A stretch of DNA of 64,000 nucleotides from Parablautia sp. Marseille-Q6255 (GCF_951230155.1 NZ_CATNVD010000007.1:105865-169864); one strand, 5' to 3'. Shown: positions 53,467 to 63,128, counted from the stretch's first letter. A program made the numbers and translations. Notes: generated by a model from the letters alone, not told the origin.

Positions 53467-53725
53467 TCTCCTCCTTCAGCATCCCATACGTCTCTTCTGG
53501 GATCCTGCATTTCAACGAACGCTCCAGGCCCTTATTTCTGACTGCTTTTTCAAAACATTCCATTGCACAGCAGACATATGCGCCCCGTCCGTTTTTGCGT
53601 CCTGTCGCATCAAGGACGATCTCGCCCTCCGGTGTGCGGATGATCCGCAGCATTTCCCGTTTACTTCTCATCTCCTGACATCCCGTGCACTTACGCAGCG
53701 GGATTTTCTTTGTCTGCACTGCCAT
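53444..53725 (-). CDS. ylxR: RNA-binding protein YlxR (DUF448)
   Basis: 93 residues, short basic protein with the DUF448 signature KIPLRKCTGCQEMRSKREMLRI and GRKNGRGAYVC. Encoded between nusA and ylxQ. YlxR has been tied to RNase P and to transcription effects in some Firmicutes; this copy has no unusual features. The gene starts 3 bases after the nusA stop. Confidence 0.93.
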   Translation of the reverse strand: MAVQTKKIPLRKCTGCQEMRSKREMLRIIRTPEGEIVLDATGRKNGRGAYVCCAMECFEKAVRNKGLERSLKCRIPEETYGMLKEEIEAIEKR

Positions 53726-53727
53726 GT

Positions 53728-54975
53728 TTACTCCTGTCCGTCCGTTTCCAAATCATCTGCCGGAAAATCTCCGTCCTCAGAATACGCTTCTGCGTCAGTT
53801 TCCTCTGAGTATCCGTTTTCCGGATTCTCCTGCGCGTCCGTCTCCTCGTACTCATCGCCGTAATATTCCCCGTCCTCGTAATACTCTTCTTCATCCTCGT
53901 AGTAGTCTTCTTCGTATTCCAGAAGATCACCGGATTCTCTTGCCTGTGTCTCGCTCTTGATGTCGATCTTGAATCCCGTCAGACGTGCCGCAAGTCTGGC
54001 ATTCTGTCCTTCCTTGCCGATCGCCAGTGAGAGCTGATAATCCGGCACGACAACCTTCGCTGTCTTTTCGTCGCCGTCTGCAATAACAGAAATCACCTTT
54101 GCCGGACTGAGCGCATTTTCAATCAGAAGCGCCGGATTCTCATCCCAGTTTACGATATCGATCTTCTCTCCGTGCAGCTCATCCACGACTGCGTTGACAC
54201 GCGAACCGTTCACGCCGACGCATGCGCCTACGGAATCAACATCCGGGTCATTTGACCATACTGCCATTTTTGTCCTGCTGCCCGCCTCACGCGCAATGCT
54301 CTTGATCTCAACGATGCCGTCGCGGACCTCTGTCACCTCTGATTCAAACAGACGCTTTACAAATTCAGGATGTGTCCTGGAGACGAGCACCTTCGGTCCT
54401 TTCGGCGTATCCTTTACCTCGAGCACGTATACTTTAATACGCTCCGTCGGACGGTACGTCTCTCCCCGGATCATCTCCTCCGCATTCAGCATAGCGTCCA
54501 CTTTACCCAGATTAATGCTGATATTGCGGCCAACATAGCGCTGCACAACGCCTGTCACGATATCCTTTTCCTTCTCATAATACTCATTATAAAGTACCTT
54601 GCGCTCCTCCTCGCGTATCTTCTGAAGAATCACATTTTTCGCATTCTGAGTTGCAATACGTCCAAATTCTTTTGACTTGATGTCCACACGTACGATGTCG
54701 CCGAGCTCATATCTGGAATCCTTCAGCTTCGCATTTGTCAGGCTGATCTGTGTCAGCTCGTCTTCTACCTTTTCCACGACCGTCTTCTCGGCATACACCT
54801 CAAATTCGCACGTATTCGGATCGATATTGACTACGACATTATTTGCCTCCGTCTTTCCATAATGATTCTTACATGCCTGCAGCAGAGACTGCTTAATCGC
54901 ATCCATCAGCGTATCTTTGCTGATATTCTTCTCTTTTTCAAGAATCGTCAGTGCTTCAAACAACTCGTTATTCAT
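53728..54975 (-). CDS. nusA: Transcription elongation/termination factor NusA
   Basis: 415 residues. Domains in order: N-terminal RNAP-binding (NNELFEALTILEKEKNISKDTLMDAI), S1 (VTGVVQRYVGRNISINLG), KH1 and KH2 (DPVDxxGACVGVNGSRV; AIGKEGQNARLAARLTGF). After residue 350 there is a long acidic tail rich in E, D and Y (EDYYEDEEEYYED), longer than in many NusA proteins. The ATG at 54975 is taken because MNNELFEALTILEKEK is the conserved start; the longer frame to 55068 runs into the rimP gene end. It follows rimP. Confidence 0.96.
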   Translation of the reverse strand: MNNELFEALTILEKEKNISKDTLMDAIKQSLLQACKNHYGKTEANNVVVNIDPNTCEFEVYAEKTVVEKVEDELTQISLTNAKLKDSRYELGDIVRVDIKSKEFGRIATQNAKNVILQKIREEERKVLYNEYYEKEKDIVTGVVQRYVGRNISINLGKVDAMLNAEEMIRGETYRPTERIKVYVLEVKDTPKGPKVLVSRTHPEFVKRLFESEVTEVRDGIVEIKSIAREAGSRTKMAVWSNDPDVDSVGACVGVNGSRVNAVVDELHGEKIDIVNWDENPALLIENALSPAKVISVIADGDEKTAKVVVPDYQLSLAIGKEGQNARLAARLTGFKIDIKSETQARESGDLLEYEEDYYEDEEEYYEDGEYYGDEYEETDAQENPENGYSEETDAEAYSEDGDFPADDLETDGQE

Positions 54976-54991
54976 GATCGTATCCTCCCTG

Positions 54992-55459
54992 TTAGAAATC
55001 AAATGCGAGCCGCACCAGAGCGATATTCGCGCGGTCAAACTCCATTGTTTCCTGATCTTCCATCTCAATAATTATTTTTTCTTTGTCATACCCCTTCAGG
55101 ATACCTGTAAATTCCTTCTGATGACTGATCGCACGGTAGGTGCGTACCTCGACCTCTTCACCTATACTGCGTGCAAAATCCTTTTCTTTGCGAAGCGGAC
55201 GGCCCAGTCCCGGTGAGCTGACTTCAAGAATGTACGCCTCATCTATAAAATCATGTTCATCCAACAGATCGCCAAGCGCCCGGCTGACTACCTCACAGTC
55301 ATCTACTGTGATCCCTCCCGGCTTATCAATATAGGCACGAAGATACCAGCTGCCGCCTTCTTTTACATACTCCACATCAACCAGCTCAAACTGATGCTGC
55401 TCCACGATCGGCAGCAGAAGCTCTTCCGTCTTCTGTTCGTACAGTTCTCTTTTACTCAT
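54992..55459 (-). CDS. rimP: Ribosome maturation factor RimP
   Basis: About 155 residues; assists 30S assembly. The family blocks FELVDVEYVKEGGSWYLRAYIDKPGGITVDDCE and YILEVSSPGLGRPLRKEKDF are clear, with an Sm-like C-terminal domain. The ATG at 55459 follows GGAGGAATGTGG; another ATG six bases earlier lies inside the ribosome site. It is first in the rimP-to-ribF operon. Confidence 0.96.
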   Translation of the reverse strand: MSKRELYEQKTEELLLPIVEQHQFELVDVEYVKEGGSWYLRAYIDKPGGITVDDCEVVSRALGDLLDEHDFIDEAYILEVSSPGLGRPLRKEKDFARSIGEEVEVRTYRAISHQKEFTGILKGYDKEKIIIEMEDQETMEFDRANIALVRLAFDF

Positions 55460-55510
55460 CCACATTCCTCCAGACTTTGTAACGGTTCAGTACCCTCACT
55501 TCACAAATAA

Positions 55511-55531
55511 GAGTGGACCGCCGGCCCACTC
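55511..55531 (-). terminator. Hairpin terminator of the duplicated-domain secreted protein gene
   Basis: GAGTGG / CCACTC with inner CCG/CGG pairs (complement 55511-55531), then TTATTTG on the minus strand, between the secreted protein gene and the rimP operon. Confidence 0.6.
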
Positions 55532-55615
55532 TCATTCAACTAGTAATATTTTATTCTAACTCATCATAGCACTATTCTCCGGCAATTGCAAGCCCTTCTT
55601 TTCGTGCTTTTCCAC

Positions 55616-56932
55616 TTACTCCTGCGCAAATGTATTGTTGCAGGTTACCTCCATAACCGTATCCTTGCCAAACTGACCATCATCTCCTTTGTAGACGATC
55701 AGCTCATAGCACTTGTCGTACTCCAGCTCATTGACGGTATAATAAGCAAAATCACTGCCCTCATCCCGCTCGGTCGTATATGCCACACCAGCCGCCTCAA
55801 GAGCTGCTACCATATCTGTCTCTGGCATTCCGGTCGTGATGCCTCCCGGCAGAGCGCCCTGCGCCTCCAGTGTGTAGCCGCCTACCGTCAGAGTCTCCAG
55901 CCAGCAGTTCTGCGGAATTGTAGCATAATCCTCCTGGTTGACTGCGATCTCTCTGATCTCCTGTCCACCCTTGCGAAGCGTTACCCATCCGAAATTGTGG
56001 GCTGCGATCTCAGCGTCGCTGTCTGTCTCATCCAGCTCCCAGCCATCTGCGATCAGCACGCTGACCGGAACCGGCACCTCGTATACCGTTCCATCCAAAG
56101 AGATCTGGAAGTCATTCAGACTGTCTGAAAGAGCCTCCGGTTTCACATATCCGCTCACCGAAGCCGGCACCTCCGCGCTGATCTCACCCGCATCAAAGCC
56201 CTCCGGCTCTACAAAGTTGCGCACCTCGATGTCATTGAGAAATCCAGTCTCATGATCCACATACAGATCCACATAGCTGTAGGAGTCTGTCTCATACGTA
56301 TATTTTTTGTAAAGATCTCCTTCGTATACATCAGAAGGCGTGCCGTATGCCGCCTCGATCGCCGCTGCATCCGCCTGTCCTCTGACAATACCGCCCGGCA
56401 GTACGACCTCATTTGCCGTGACATCCCAGTCAAAGCTGTCGATACTCATACCGCCGATGATGCACTGATCAGCCGGCGCATTGTTCTTTGACAGATTGAT
56501 CACATATGCCATACATTTTGCTCCGTCTTTTGTAAAATACAGCATATCATACTGCTCAGGCTCCAGCGTAGGCAGTTCAGAATCCTCATTTGTCCAGCCG
56601 TATGCTACAAAATCAGAATACATCATCGGAAACTGATAGATCTGATCATCAATCTGGATCTGAAAATCAGACCATTTATCAGAGAGCACTGCCGGCTGCG
56701 CTGCTGCGCCTGTCTCCGTCTGCGCTGCTGCTGCATCTGTCTCTGACTGTGCCGCTGCATCTGTCTCTGACTGTGCCGCTGCATTCGTCTCTGACTGTGC
56801 CGCTGCATCCGTCTCCGGGGCTGCCGCCTGTGTTTCCTGCACGGCCGCCTGCGTCTCACTCTCCTGCGCAAATGCCGGTGTTGCCGCAAGCATCATTGCC
56901 GCGAGCAAAAAAGAAACCTTCTGCATTTTCAT
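55616..56932 (-). CDS. Secreted protein with A/Q/T/E-rich linker and duplicated beta domain
   Basis: About 438 residues of unknown function. A signal peptide (MKMQKVSFLLAAMMLAATPAFA) has a likely cut after AFA. About 65 residues of AAAQSETDAAAQ-type repeats follow. The rest contains two copies of a beta-rich domain: LSDKWSDFQIQIDDQIYQFP...GWTNEDSE near residues 95-240 and LSDSLNDFQISLDGTVYEVP...GWELDETD near 265-430, each ending in a VLPGGI/ALPGGI block and a TEYxTE-like strand. There is no lipobox or LPXTG, so it may be free in the wall or medium. The ATG 56932 follows GGAGGTTACAT. A hairpin terminator follows the gene. Confidence 0.75.
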   Translation of the reverse strand: MKMQKVSFLLAAMMLAATPAFAQESETQAAVQETQAAAPETDAAAQSETNAAAQSETDAAAQSETDAAAAQTETGAAAQPAVLSDKWSDFQIQIDDQIYQFPMMYSDFVAYGWTNEDSELPTLEPEQYDMLYFTKDGAKCMAYVINLSKNNAPADQCIIGGMSIDSFDWDVTANEVVLPGGIVRGQADAAAIEAAYGTPSDVYEGDLYKKYTYETDSYSYVDLYVDHETGFLNDIEVRNFVEPEGFDAGEISAEVPASVSGYVKPEALSDSLNDFQISLDGTVYEVPVPVSVLIADGWELDETDSDAEIAAHNFGWVTLRKGGQEIREIAVNQEDYATIPQNCWLETLTVGGYTLEAQGALPGGITTGMPETDMVAALEAAGVAYTTERDEGSDFAYYTVNELEYDKCYELIVYKGDDGQFGKDTVMEVTCNNTFAQE

Positions 56933-57090
56933 ATGTAACCTCCATACATTCATCGTAATTTAGCTGCCAGAACAGACATCATGCACTGTGCACAATCCTT
57001 CCTCCTGACATCTGGATGATGGTATGCATCATACCATATTTCAGAATCTGTCACAATATTTTTTAATGATTTTTAACAATTTTTTTCTTT

Positions 57091-58287
57091 TTATCTTCCG
57101 ATCTCATCACGAGTTTCTTTGAAGCATTTTACAATAAAATCAATATCTTCTTTTGTGTGGCTCGCGCACACCTGCGTACGTATTCTTGCTTTTCCTTTCG
57201 GAACAACCGGATAAGAAAAGGCAACTACGTATACGCCCTTTTCCATCATCTTTTTTGCATACGCTACAGCCAGCTTTTCTTCATACAGCATGACCGGTAC
57301 ACAGGGATGGGTGCCTGGGATAATATCAAAACCGTTTTCTGTCAGCTCTTTTCTGTAATATGCCGTGATCTCCTCCAGATGATCGCGCAGCTGCGTACTC
57401 TCCTCCAGCATATTGAACATCTCAATACTTGCGCCCGCGATCGCCGGTGCAAGCGAATTGGAGAAAAGATACGGTCTGCTTCTCTGGCGCAGCAGATCGA
57501 TGATCTCTTTTCTTCCGGAAGTATATCCGCCGGACGCCCCGCCCAGCGCTTTTCCGAGCGTACCTGTGATAATGTCCACACGGCCTTCCACGCCGCAGTA
57601 CTCCGGAGTCCCTCTGCCGTGCTTTCCGACAAAGCCGACTGCATGACTGTCATCTACCATCACAAGCGCATTGTACTTATCTGCCAGATCGCAGATCCCT
57701 TTCAGATTGCAGATAATCCCGTCCATGGAGAATACTCCGTCCGTGGCGATCAGCTTGATCCTTGCGCCTGCCGCATCAGCCGCCTGAAGCTGTGTTTCCA
57801 GATCTTCCATATCGTTGTTTTTGTAACGGTAGCGTTTCGCCTTGCACAGACGCACTCCGTCAATGATCGATGCGTGATTCAGTTCATCGCTGATCACCGC
57901 GTCCTGCGCGGTAAGAATCGTCTCAAAAAGGCCGCCGTTTGCATCAAAGCAGGAAGAATACAGAATCGTATCGTCTGTGCCGAGGAAGCCTGAAATCTTT
58001 GCCTCCAGCTTTTTGTGGATATCCTGTGTACCGCAGATAAAGCGGACGGAAGCTACACCGAAGCCCTTTTCATCGTATGTTCTCTTTGCCGCCTCGATCA
58101 GTCTCGGACTGTCTCCCAGCCCAAGGTAGTTGTTCGCGCACATGCACAGAAGCTCTCTTCCATCCTCCATCGTCACACGGGCACCCTGCGGCGAGATAAA
58201 GGGCGCCTCACCCTTAAAAAGGCCTGCCTCCCTGATCGACTCTACTTCTTTCGTATAAATATCCAGTATATCATTTTTTCGTGTCAT
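57091..58287 (-). CDS. kbl: Glycine C-acetyltransferase (2-amino-3-ketobutyrate CoA ligase)
   Basis: About 398 residues, PLP enzyme of the alpha-oxoamine synthase family. It cleaves 2-amino-3-ketobutyrate with CoA to glycine and acetyl-CoA. The PLP lysine is in [15 protein letters not shown] (about residue 245); [11 protein letters not shown] and [11 protein letters not shown] are family motifs. ATG 58287 follows AAGGAGGAACAGCTC. It overlaps the tdh stop codon by 17 bases, so the pair is coupled and Tdh hands its labile product to Kbl. Confidence 0.95.
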   Translation of the reverse strand: MTRKNDILDIYTKEVESIREAGLFKGEAPFISPQGARVTMEDGRELLCMCANNYLGLGDSPRLIEAAKRTYDEKGFGVASVRFICGTQDIHKKLEAKISGFLGTDDTILYSSCFDANGGLFETILTAQDAVISDELNHASIIDGVRLCKAKRYRYKNNDMEDLETQLQAADAAGARIKLIATDGVFSMDGIICNLKGICDLADKYNALVMVDDSHAVGFVGKHGRGTPEYCGVEGRVDIITGTLGKALGGASGGYTSGRKEIIDLLRQRSRPYLFSNSLAPAIAGASIEMFNMLEESTQLRDHLEEITAYYRKELTENGFDIIPGTHPCVPVMLYEEKLAVAYAKKMMEKGVYVVAFSYPVVPKGKARIRTQVCASHTKEDIDFIVKCFKETRDEIGR

Positions 58288-59356
58288 GAGCTGTTCCTCC
58301 TTCTCCATCATTGATATGGCTCCAATCCAGAATCACCTTGCCGGACTGCCCGGACATCATTGCCTCAAATCCCTTTTCATAATCTCTGATATCAAAATGA
58401 TGCGTGATGATGTCTGAAATATCCAGTCCCGCCTGGATCATTGTAGACATCTTGTACCACGTATCCCACACCTTGCGCCCGTATATGCCGCGGATGTTCA
58501 GACCATTAAAGATCACCGTCTCCAGATCAAGCACTGCATCCTGACGCTGAAGCCCCAGCAGTGCGATCTTGCCTCCGTGCTTCATATTGTGGATCATATC
58601 AGAAAGCCCCATCTGACTCCCGGACATCTCCAGTCCAATATCAAAGCCTTCCGTCATTCCGATCTCCGCCATTACCGCAGAAAGCTTTTCTCTGTTCAGA
58701 TCCACGGTACGCGTCGCGCCAAGCTTTTTCGCCAGATCAAGCCTGTATTCATTCAGGTCTGTGATCACTACGTGGCGCGCTCCCGCAAACTTCGCAATAG
58801 CAGCGGCCATGATCCCGATCGGACCTGCTCCGGTGATCAGCACATCCTCTCCCAGCATATCGTAAGAAAGGGCAGCATGTGTGGCATTTCCAAGCGGATC
58901 AAAGATCGCATAAAGCTCCTCCGGGATATTGGGATTGCACGGCCAGACATTCTCCGCCGGAATCACAAGGTACTCCGCAAATGCGCCGTTTCTGTTGACT
59001 CCGACGCCCTTCGCATCCTTGCAGTTCTCCTTATGGCCTTCCAGGCAGTTGCGGCACTTTCCACATGTGATGTGCCCCTCACCTGACACCAGATCTCCCG
59101 GCCGGAAGCCCTTTACGCCTTCTCCAACCTCCACAACCTCTCCTACGTATTCATGTCCGGCTGTCAGACCGATCGGGATCGTATGCTGTGCCCACGTATT
59201 CCACTGATAAATATGTACGTCAGTGCCACAAATAGCAGTCTTGTGGATCTTGATCTTTACATCATTCGGTCCGACCTGCGGAACCGGCATGCGCTTCATC
59301 CAAAGCCCCTGCTCCGGCTTTTCCTTTACGAGCGCCCACATCGTATGATTTTCCAT
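58271..59356 (-). CDS. tdh: L-threonine 3-dehydrogenase
   Basis: About 361 residues, zinc-dependent medium-chain dehydrogenase that oxidises L-threonine to 2-amino-3-ketobutyrate with NAD. The catalytic zinc region has [12 protein letters not shown] and GHEYVGEV; the structural zinc cysteines are in [15 protein letters not shown]; the NAD fold has [20 protein letters not shown] 59356 follows AAAGGAAGAACGG; an ATG seven residues earlier is also in frame. First gene of the tdh-kbl operon. Confidence 0.95.
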   Translation of the reverse strand: MENHTMWALVKEKPEQGLWMKRMPVPQVGPNDVKIKIHKTAICGTDVHIYQWNTWAQHTIPIGLTAGHEYVGEVVEVGEGVKGFRPGDLVSGEGHITCGKCRNCLEGHKENCKDAKGVGVNRNGAFAEYLVIPAENVWPCNPNIPEELYAIFDPLGNATHAALSYDMLGEDVLITGAGPIGIMAAAIAKFAGARHVVITDLNEYRLDLAKKLGATRTVDLNREKLSAVMAEIGMTEGFDIGLEMSGSQMGLSDMIHNMKHGGKIALLGLQRQDAVLDLETVIFNGLNIRGIYGRKVWDTWYKMSTMIQAGLDISDIITHHFDIRDYEKGFEAMMSGQSGKVILDWSHINDGEGGTAHDTKK

Positions 59357-59414
59357 TTTTCCGTTCTTCCTTTGCATATATTTTCTGATAACCTGGTGCC
59401 TTTATCTTAAAACC

Positions 59415-59443
59415 ATCATAATAGAAAATCATATATTTTTCAA
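59415..59443 (-). promoter_or_regulatory. tdh promoter
   Basis: Minus strand TTGAAA (complement 59438-59443), 17-base spacer, TATGAT (complement 59415-59420), 59 bases before the tdh start. Confidence 0.72.
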
Positions 59444-59589
59444 CCACTTTTTTCCGTACAGTGCGGACATTTTTTCAAAAACGTATTTTTCTCACGCACA
59501 TGCACATTTGTTTTTCTGACAAGAGCATTTCCGGATCACATCACATGACCAGTCTTTCCTATGAAGTCGAAGAATTATATATACGTATG

Positions 59590-59900
59590 TAACCGAAAAT
59601 GATATAAGTTGATATTACAAGTGCAACTTTTAATTGCATTTGTACCAACGTTCCAAACACCAAATTTATATTCTCCTGCCGGGACAGATAAACTACTTAC
59701 TGTATAGCCAGAATCATATATTGGTTATTGCTGATATTAGTTATTGGAATATGTGTGGCAGGGACAGGGATACTGGCACTACTTAGTGTGACAGCCCCAC
59801 TTTCACTTAATAAAGTTCTAATGAATCTTCTGCATCCACCCACATCTGTAAATTGCCATCAAGATATAAAATTGTTCCATATTCTTAACCTCTCAAATTC
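59590..59900 (-). pseudogene. Degraded remnant of a secreted protein gene (tentative)
   Basis: On the minus strand short pieces of coding character appear between stops, for example SGYTVSSLSVPAGEYKFGVW and YILMAIYRCGWMQKIH in different frames. The first resembles the ISSDGWYSFGIRNSS region of the protein encoded at 60460-61008 and suggests a decayed relative. No intact frame over about 60 codons exists. Treat as AT-rich intergenic sequence if unconvinced. Confidence 0.35.
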
Positions 59901-59908
59901 AAATTTTG

Positions 59909-60073
59909 TTATTTAGATTTATCCTTGAAAAAGCCAATTAAAATTAAAGCAATACCAAGAATTGCTACTGGAATATAAATAACATTAGGTATATGATAAA
60001 CAAATCTATCAATTCCAGACATAACAATATAAATAATAATTCCCACACTGATTAAAATGCTTTTATCTTTCAT
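59909..60073 (-). CDS. Small two-helix membrane protein
   Basis: 54 residues, MKDKSILISVGIIIYIVMSG followed by a short polar loop with IDRFVYHIPN and a second helix (VAILGIALILIGFF), ending KDKSK. A clear ribosome site (AAGGAGACCAACT) precedes the ATG. I do not recognise a family; the build resembles the small membrane proteins often found in mobile elements of Firmicutes. It lies in the AT-rich strip after tdh. Confidence 0.6.
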   Translation of the reverse strand: MKDKSILISVGIIIYIVMSGIDRFVYHIPNVIYIPVAILGIALILIGFFKDKSK

Positions 60074-60238
60074 AGTTGGTCTCCTTTACAACTTCAATTT
60101 ATCTTTATCTGCATTATATCATACTGTTATAAGCAGTATCATTTCTTTTCTGCTTTTGAAAAGTTACTTATCAGCCTATAATTTGTAAAGAGTGTTGTTC
60201 AGCATTGCTTACACAACAAGCCCTTGACTAACCACAGA

Positions 60239-60376
60239 CTAATAAGGTTTAGAACAATCAAGCAGAAATGAAATAGTCTGCTGTTTTACGGCATAGAAAA
60301 AGACACTCAGTTTCAAGTGTCGTTCTTCCATAACTTTGTATAACTTTCTATAAGTCGTTAAATAAGGCTCTTTCAT
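60239..60376 (-). CDS. Short ORF, possible element debris
   Basis: 45 codons, lysine- and tyrosine-rich (MKEPYLTTYRKLYKVMEER...). The ATG lacks a good ribosome site, and a stop codon stands directly before it in the same frame. Just upstream another frame reads LERFERENIKQFTTKLQ and then stops. Both look like tails of broken mobile-element genes rather than functional proteins. Confidence 0.3.
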   Translation of the reverse strand: MKEPYLTTYRKLYKVMEERHLKLSVFFYAVKQQTISFLLDCSKPY

Positions 60377-60459
60377 TTATTGTAATTTCGTTGTAAATTG
60401 CTTGATATTTTCTCTTTCAAATCTCTCTAAATGCTGTATTTATGCGGATAATTTGCATT

Positions 60460-61008
60460 TTAGCACTGTTTTTTTGTATTAAAGACAACAGTCCCTGATA
60501 TATTGAGCGATTCTGTACTTGTATCTTTATACTGTAAGTTTTCGCTACTATTTCGTATTCCGAATGAATACCATCCATCTGAACTGATTTTAAACACACC
60601 AGTTCCTGTGCCGCCAATAGCTGATCCTGCGTTTTCTGTTCCGTCATCTGAAATTAAAATAACCTCGGCAACCAGCCCTGTGCGAAAATATGTAACATGG
60701 TACATAATTTCTTCGTCTTTCTGTAAAAAAATTTTATCCACATAAGCTGTGTGTTCTCCTGGTTTCAAATCTGAAAAACCAAAACCAATACCATTTGTTA
60801 AATTACATTCTTCATCCTTATTTGCAAATAAGTTACTGCTATAAACAACACTGTTTTCATGTTCTACAGCTGAAACATTGCTATCAAAATTATTCTGCAA
60901 ACTGCCTAAATAGCTTTCTGTTTCAGACATACGATAAGAATTAATATCAGGAAACAAAATTAAGAATAAAATTTCAATAACAGGTACAAGTAAAAACATT
61001 TTATTCAT
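60460..61008 (-). CDS. Membrane-anchored or secreted protein, unknown
   Basis: About 182 residues. An N-terminal hydrophobic segment (MNKMFLLVPVIEILFLILFP) is probably a signal anchor; it has no lipobox. The rest is beta-rich and polar, with DDGTENAGSAIGGTGTGVF and SSDGWYSFGIRNSSENLQY, resembling extracytoplasmic domains that bind carbohydrate or other protein, but I do not recognise the family. Start follows AGAGAAGGTGAACTT. It may share a transcript with the short ORF 61040-61225 upstream. Confidence 0.6.
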   Translation of the reverse strand: MNKMFLLVPVIEILFLILFPDINSYRMSETESYLGSLQNNFDSNVSAVEHENSVVYSSNLFANKDEECNLTNGIGFGFSDLKPGEHTAYVDKIFLQKDEEIMYHVTYFRTGLVAEVILISDDGTENAGSAIGGTGTGVFKISSDGWYSFGIRNSSENLQYKDTSTESLNISGTVVFNTKKQC

Positions 61009-61039
61009 AAGTTCACCTTCTCTCTTAATCCTCATTAAA

Positions 61040-61225
61040 TTATTTTACAATACAGTATCGCCTTTCGTATATCTTTTTCATTGACTCATCTGTAATATCA
61101 GATGTATTAATATGTGATTCAAAATTTTTGAGATACAAACAGAAAAAGTAGATGTTATCAATACGAAACCTAAGCTTGCTCATATTTCTAAAAACATGGA
61201 TGCTTAAAAAAATGACTGTGGTCAA
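61040..61225 (-). CDS. Small hypothetical ORF
   Basis: 61 codons. Its tail (ESHINTSDITDESMKKIYERRYCIVK) could be the C-terminus of a larger gene, but no upstream part is visible and the first 30 codons (MTTVIFLSIHVFRNMSKLRF) look like chance reading of AT-rich sequence. No ribosome site. Reported because it is adjacent to and in line with the 60460-61008 gene. Confidence 0.25.
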   Translation of the reverse strand: MTTVIFLSIHVFRNMSKLRFRIDNIYFFCLYLKNFESHINTSDITDESMKKIYERRYCIVK

Positions 61226-61669
61226 ACCACTTGAAATATAATTATCAAAATAAACTCCAGTTCACTTTTACTTACATTTTTTTAATAGTCTGATATTTAT
61301 TCCTATAAAATACTATAAGACATGTTATGATTTATAATAATATTAAAGCATATAATTTTACATTCGTCAATTATATTTTCAGATTATAATTAGTTTTTCC
61401 ATATTATATTTGTAATTTGATATAAATATTATATCTGATTTTTGATTATCCGCATAAGCATTATACTTTCAAGTATTTTGAAATATAGAAAAGCACTCAT
61501 TTTACCACGAATTTACCACAATTAAATGAGCTTTGATATGGCACAAAAATAATATGGGAGATAGCACAAACCACATCTTCAGTTTTTTATTCATTTAATA
61601 TGATTACTGATTTCAAATTTTAAGATTGCTTTCATCATTTTTGTATGAATTTGACCTTTTTTCATTGGT
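61226..61669. other. AT-rich gap without a convincing gene
   Basis: About 440 bases of AT-rich sequence. I see a direct repeat TTTACCACGAATTTACCAC near 61500 that could be recombinase-binding sequence, and a short minus-strand ORF (MKKGQIHTKMMKAILKFEIS...) near 61665-61590 with weak support. No RNA gene was recognised. Confidence 0.5.
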
Positions 61670-61854
61670 TCAATTCCTTTCTTTCAATAGTGCTTTTAAT
61701 TTCTTCAATCCGTTACTTCTTCTACGATAAATAGCAGAACGTGACACATGATATAATTCTGCAATTTCTTGGTCGCTCATGCTTTGAAAATAGCGTAATA
61801 GAATAAAGCATTAAATTGTATTCTAACGATATGCTCGAAAGAAGATGTGTTCAT
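61670..61854 (-). pseudogene. Deleted remnant of a conjugative-element sigma-factor-like gene (Tn916 ORF7 type)
   Basis: The minus strand starts MNTSSFEHIVRIQFNAL, the characteristic opening of the small sigma-70-like factors of Tn916-related elements. After about 20 codons the frame jumps and continues as RYFQSMSDQEIAELYHVS then RSAIYRRRSNGLKKLKAL, the family's region-4 DNA-binding helix-turn-helix, to a TGA at 61670. The middle of the usual 140-residue protein is missing. A ribosome site (GGGGGGAGATT) precedes the start. This points to a decayed integrative element. Confidence 0.75.
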
Positions 61855-61986
61855 AATCTCCCCCCTTTCCGCATACGATGAAATATATAAACGGAAATAC
61901 CGTCTATACCTTTTGAAATACGGAAAGTGAGCAAGAAAAAAAGTCCGCACAAAACATATTGTCTGTACGAACTTTATGTAGATAGC

Positions 61987-62973
61987 TTAGTCAAGTGGCA
62001 TATATTTTTCCAAATATTCCTCAACTGTTTCCATATATTTTTTATATATTTTATTGTCGTTTTGAAGTCCATGACCTGAATGCGAACATTCAAAATATTG
62101 GTAATCTATATTGTTTTCCTTATATGCTTTTAATAGTCTTTGCGAAGCTTTGAATGGTTGTACCTTATCATATTTTCCATAAGCAACAACACTCGGAACA
62201 GTATCTTCATTTACCCACATGACTGCGGATATTGGTTTTAATTTATCAATATATGAACCATTTTCAATCATGTCAGATGTTAATTTAATTCCACCCATAA
62301 CTCCGAAAAGTCCAGCACTGCCCTGTCTTGCTTCATCTGTATTTTTATCAAAACCGTAAATCCCCCAGTCTTCTGCATAAAAGCTTGAGGGTCCAACTGC
62401 ACCAAATAATAGTTTTACAGGTATTGGAGAAATATCAGCATCTCTATAAGCGTAAATCATTGCAAGTGTATGACCAGCAGACCCTCCGGCAATCGCCATT
62501 TCGTTGATAGAATATCCATATTTTTTTGCTTCCTCAATTACTCTTGAAATTGCGTTTCTAATTTCGATAGATTGTGTATAGACATTTGCGTCTGGATTTT
62601 CTTCACTAAAGAGTGTGTAGTTGATACCAACGGCAACATAGCCTTTTGAGCAAAGCCATGATAGTATTTGTTTGTCATCCGCTTTATCCCCCGAAGTAAA
62701 ACCACCTGCATGAAGATATACAACCAAACCATAGTTATCTCTTATATTATTCGCAGGCAAATACATATCAAATTTATTTGCCTGATTATCGCCATAAGAT
62801 AAATCTGTATACAATGTACCTGTTTTCTCTGTAAATTCTATTTCATATTTTTTAGACCATGACGGTTTTAACAAAAACTTTGAGCCTGCTCCTAATACAA
62901 AGCAAACAAAAAACATAAGAATACACAAAAATACAAACATTACTTTTCTACCTTTCTTTTTAACCTGTTTCAT
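61987..62973 (-). CDS. Membrane-anchored alpha/beta hydrolase (HSL-like esterase)
   Basis: 328 residues. An N-terminal helix (KVMFVFLCILMFFVCFVLG) anchors it to the membrane or directs export. The oxyanion loop reads LHAGG (about residue 87-91, HGG type of the HSL/family IV lipases with A in the second place), the nucleophile elbow GGSAG (S165), and the catalytic aspartate and histidine are probably in YGKYDKVQPF and HSGHG near the C-terminus. An esterase or lipase-type reaction is likely; the substrate is unknown. Its start overlaps the 44-residue membrane protein gene by four bases (ATGA), so the two are coupled, and a TetR regulator is divergent from them. Confidence 0.85.
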   Translation of the reverse strand: MKQVKKKGRKVMFVFLCILMFFVCFVLGAGSKFLLKPSWSKKYEIEFTEKTGTLYTDLSYGDNQANKFDMYLPANNIRDNYGLVVYLHAGGFTSGDKADDKQILSWLCSKGYVAVGINYTLFSEENPDANVYTQSIEIRNAISRVIEEAKKYGYSINEMAIAGGSAGHTLAMIYAYRDADISPIPVKLLFGAVGPSSFYAEDWGIYGFDKNTDEARQGSAGLFGVMGGIKLTSDMIENGSYIDKLKPISAVMWVNEDTVPSVVAYGKYDKVQPFKASQRLLKAYKENNIDYQYFECSHSGHGLQNDNKIYKKYMETVEEYLEKYMPLD

Positions 62974-63104
62974 AGAAAATTACCTCCGAATAATGTACCA
63001 CCCATAAGCAAATTTAGTATTGCTCTGAATGCCAGTCGCCCTAAAACGAAAGCAATTACTCCTATAATAATCAAAATAAGCATGCGTGATTTTGTTATTT
63101 CCAT
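62970..63104 (-). CDS. 44-residue membrane protein coupled to the hydrolase
   Basis: MEITKSRM then a hydrophobic helix (LILIIIGVIAFVLGRLAF) and a second apolar stretch with GGTLFGGNFL at the end. The ATG at 63104 has AGGAGGAAGTAAAA directly upstream, the best ribosome site in the region. Its stop codon overlaps the hydrolase start (ATGA, 62970-62973). Another frame here (to 63183) runs 67 codons but lacks a ribosome site. No known family; the context suggests a partner or regulator of the hydrolase. Confidence 0.7.
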   Translation of the reverse strand: MEITKSRMLILIIIGVIAFVLGRLAFRAILNLLMGGTLFGGNFL

Positions 63105-63128
63105 TTTTACTTCCTCCTAATTTAGTTC

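Noticed and set aside
59728..59916. Plus-strand ORF of 62 codons (MLILVIGICVAGTGILALLS...)
   Set aside because: No ribosome site, and the opposite strand shows relic coding pieces; the hydrophobic look comes from AT-rich composition.
60417..60647. Minus-strand ORF of 76 codons inside 60460-61008
   Set aside because: It overlaps the better supported 182-residue frame that has a ribosome site and signal anchor; its own start lacks one.
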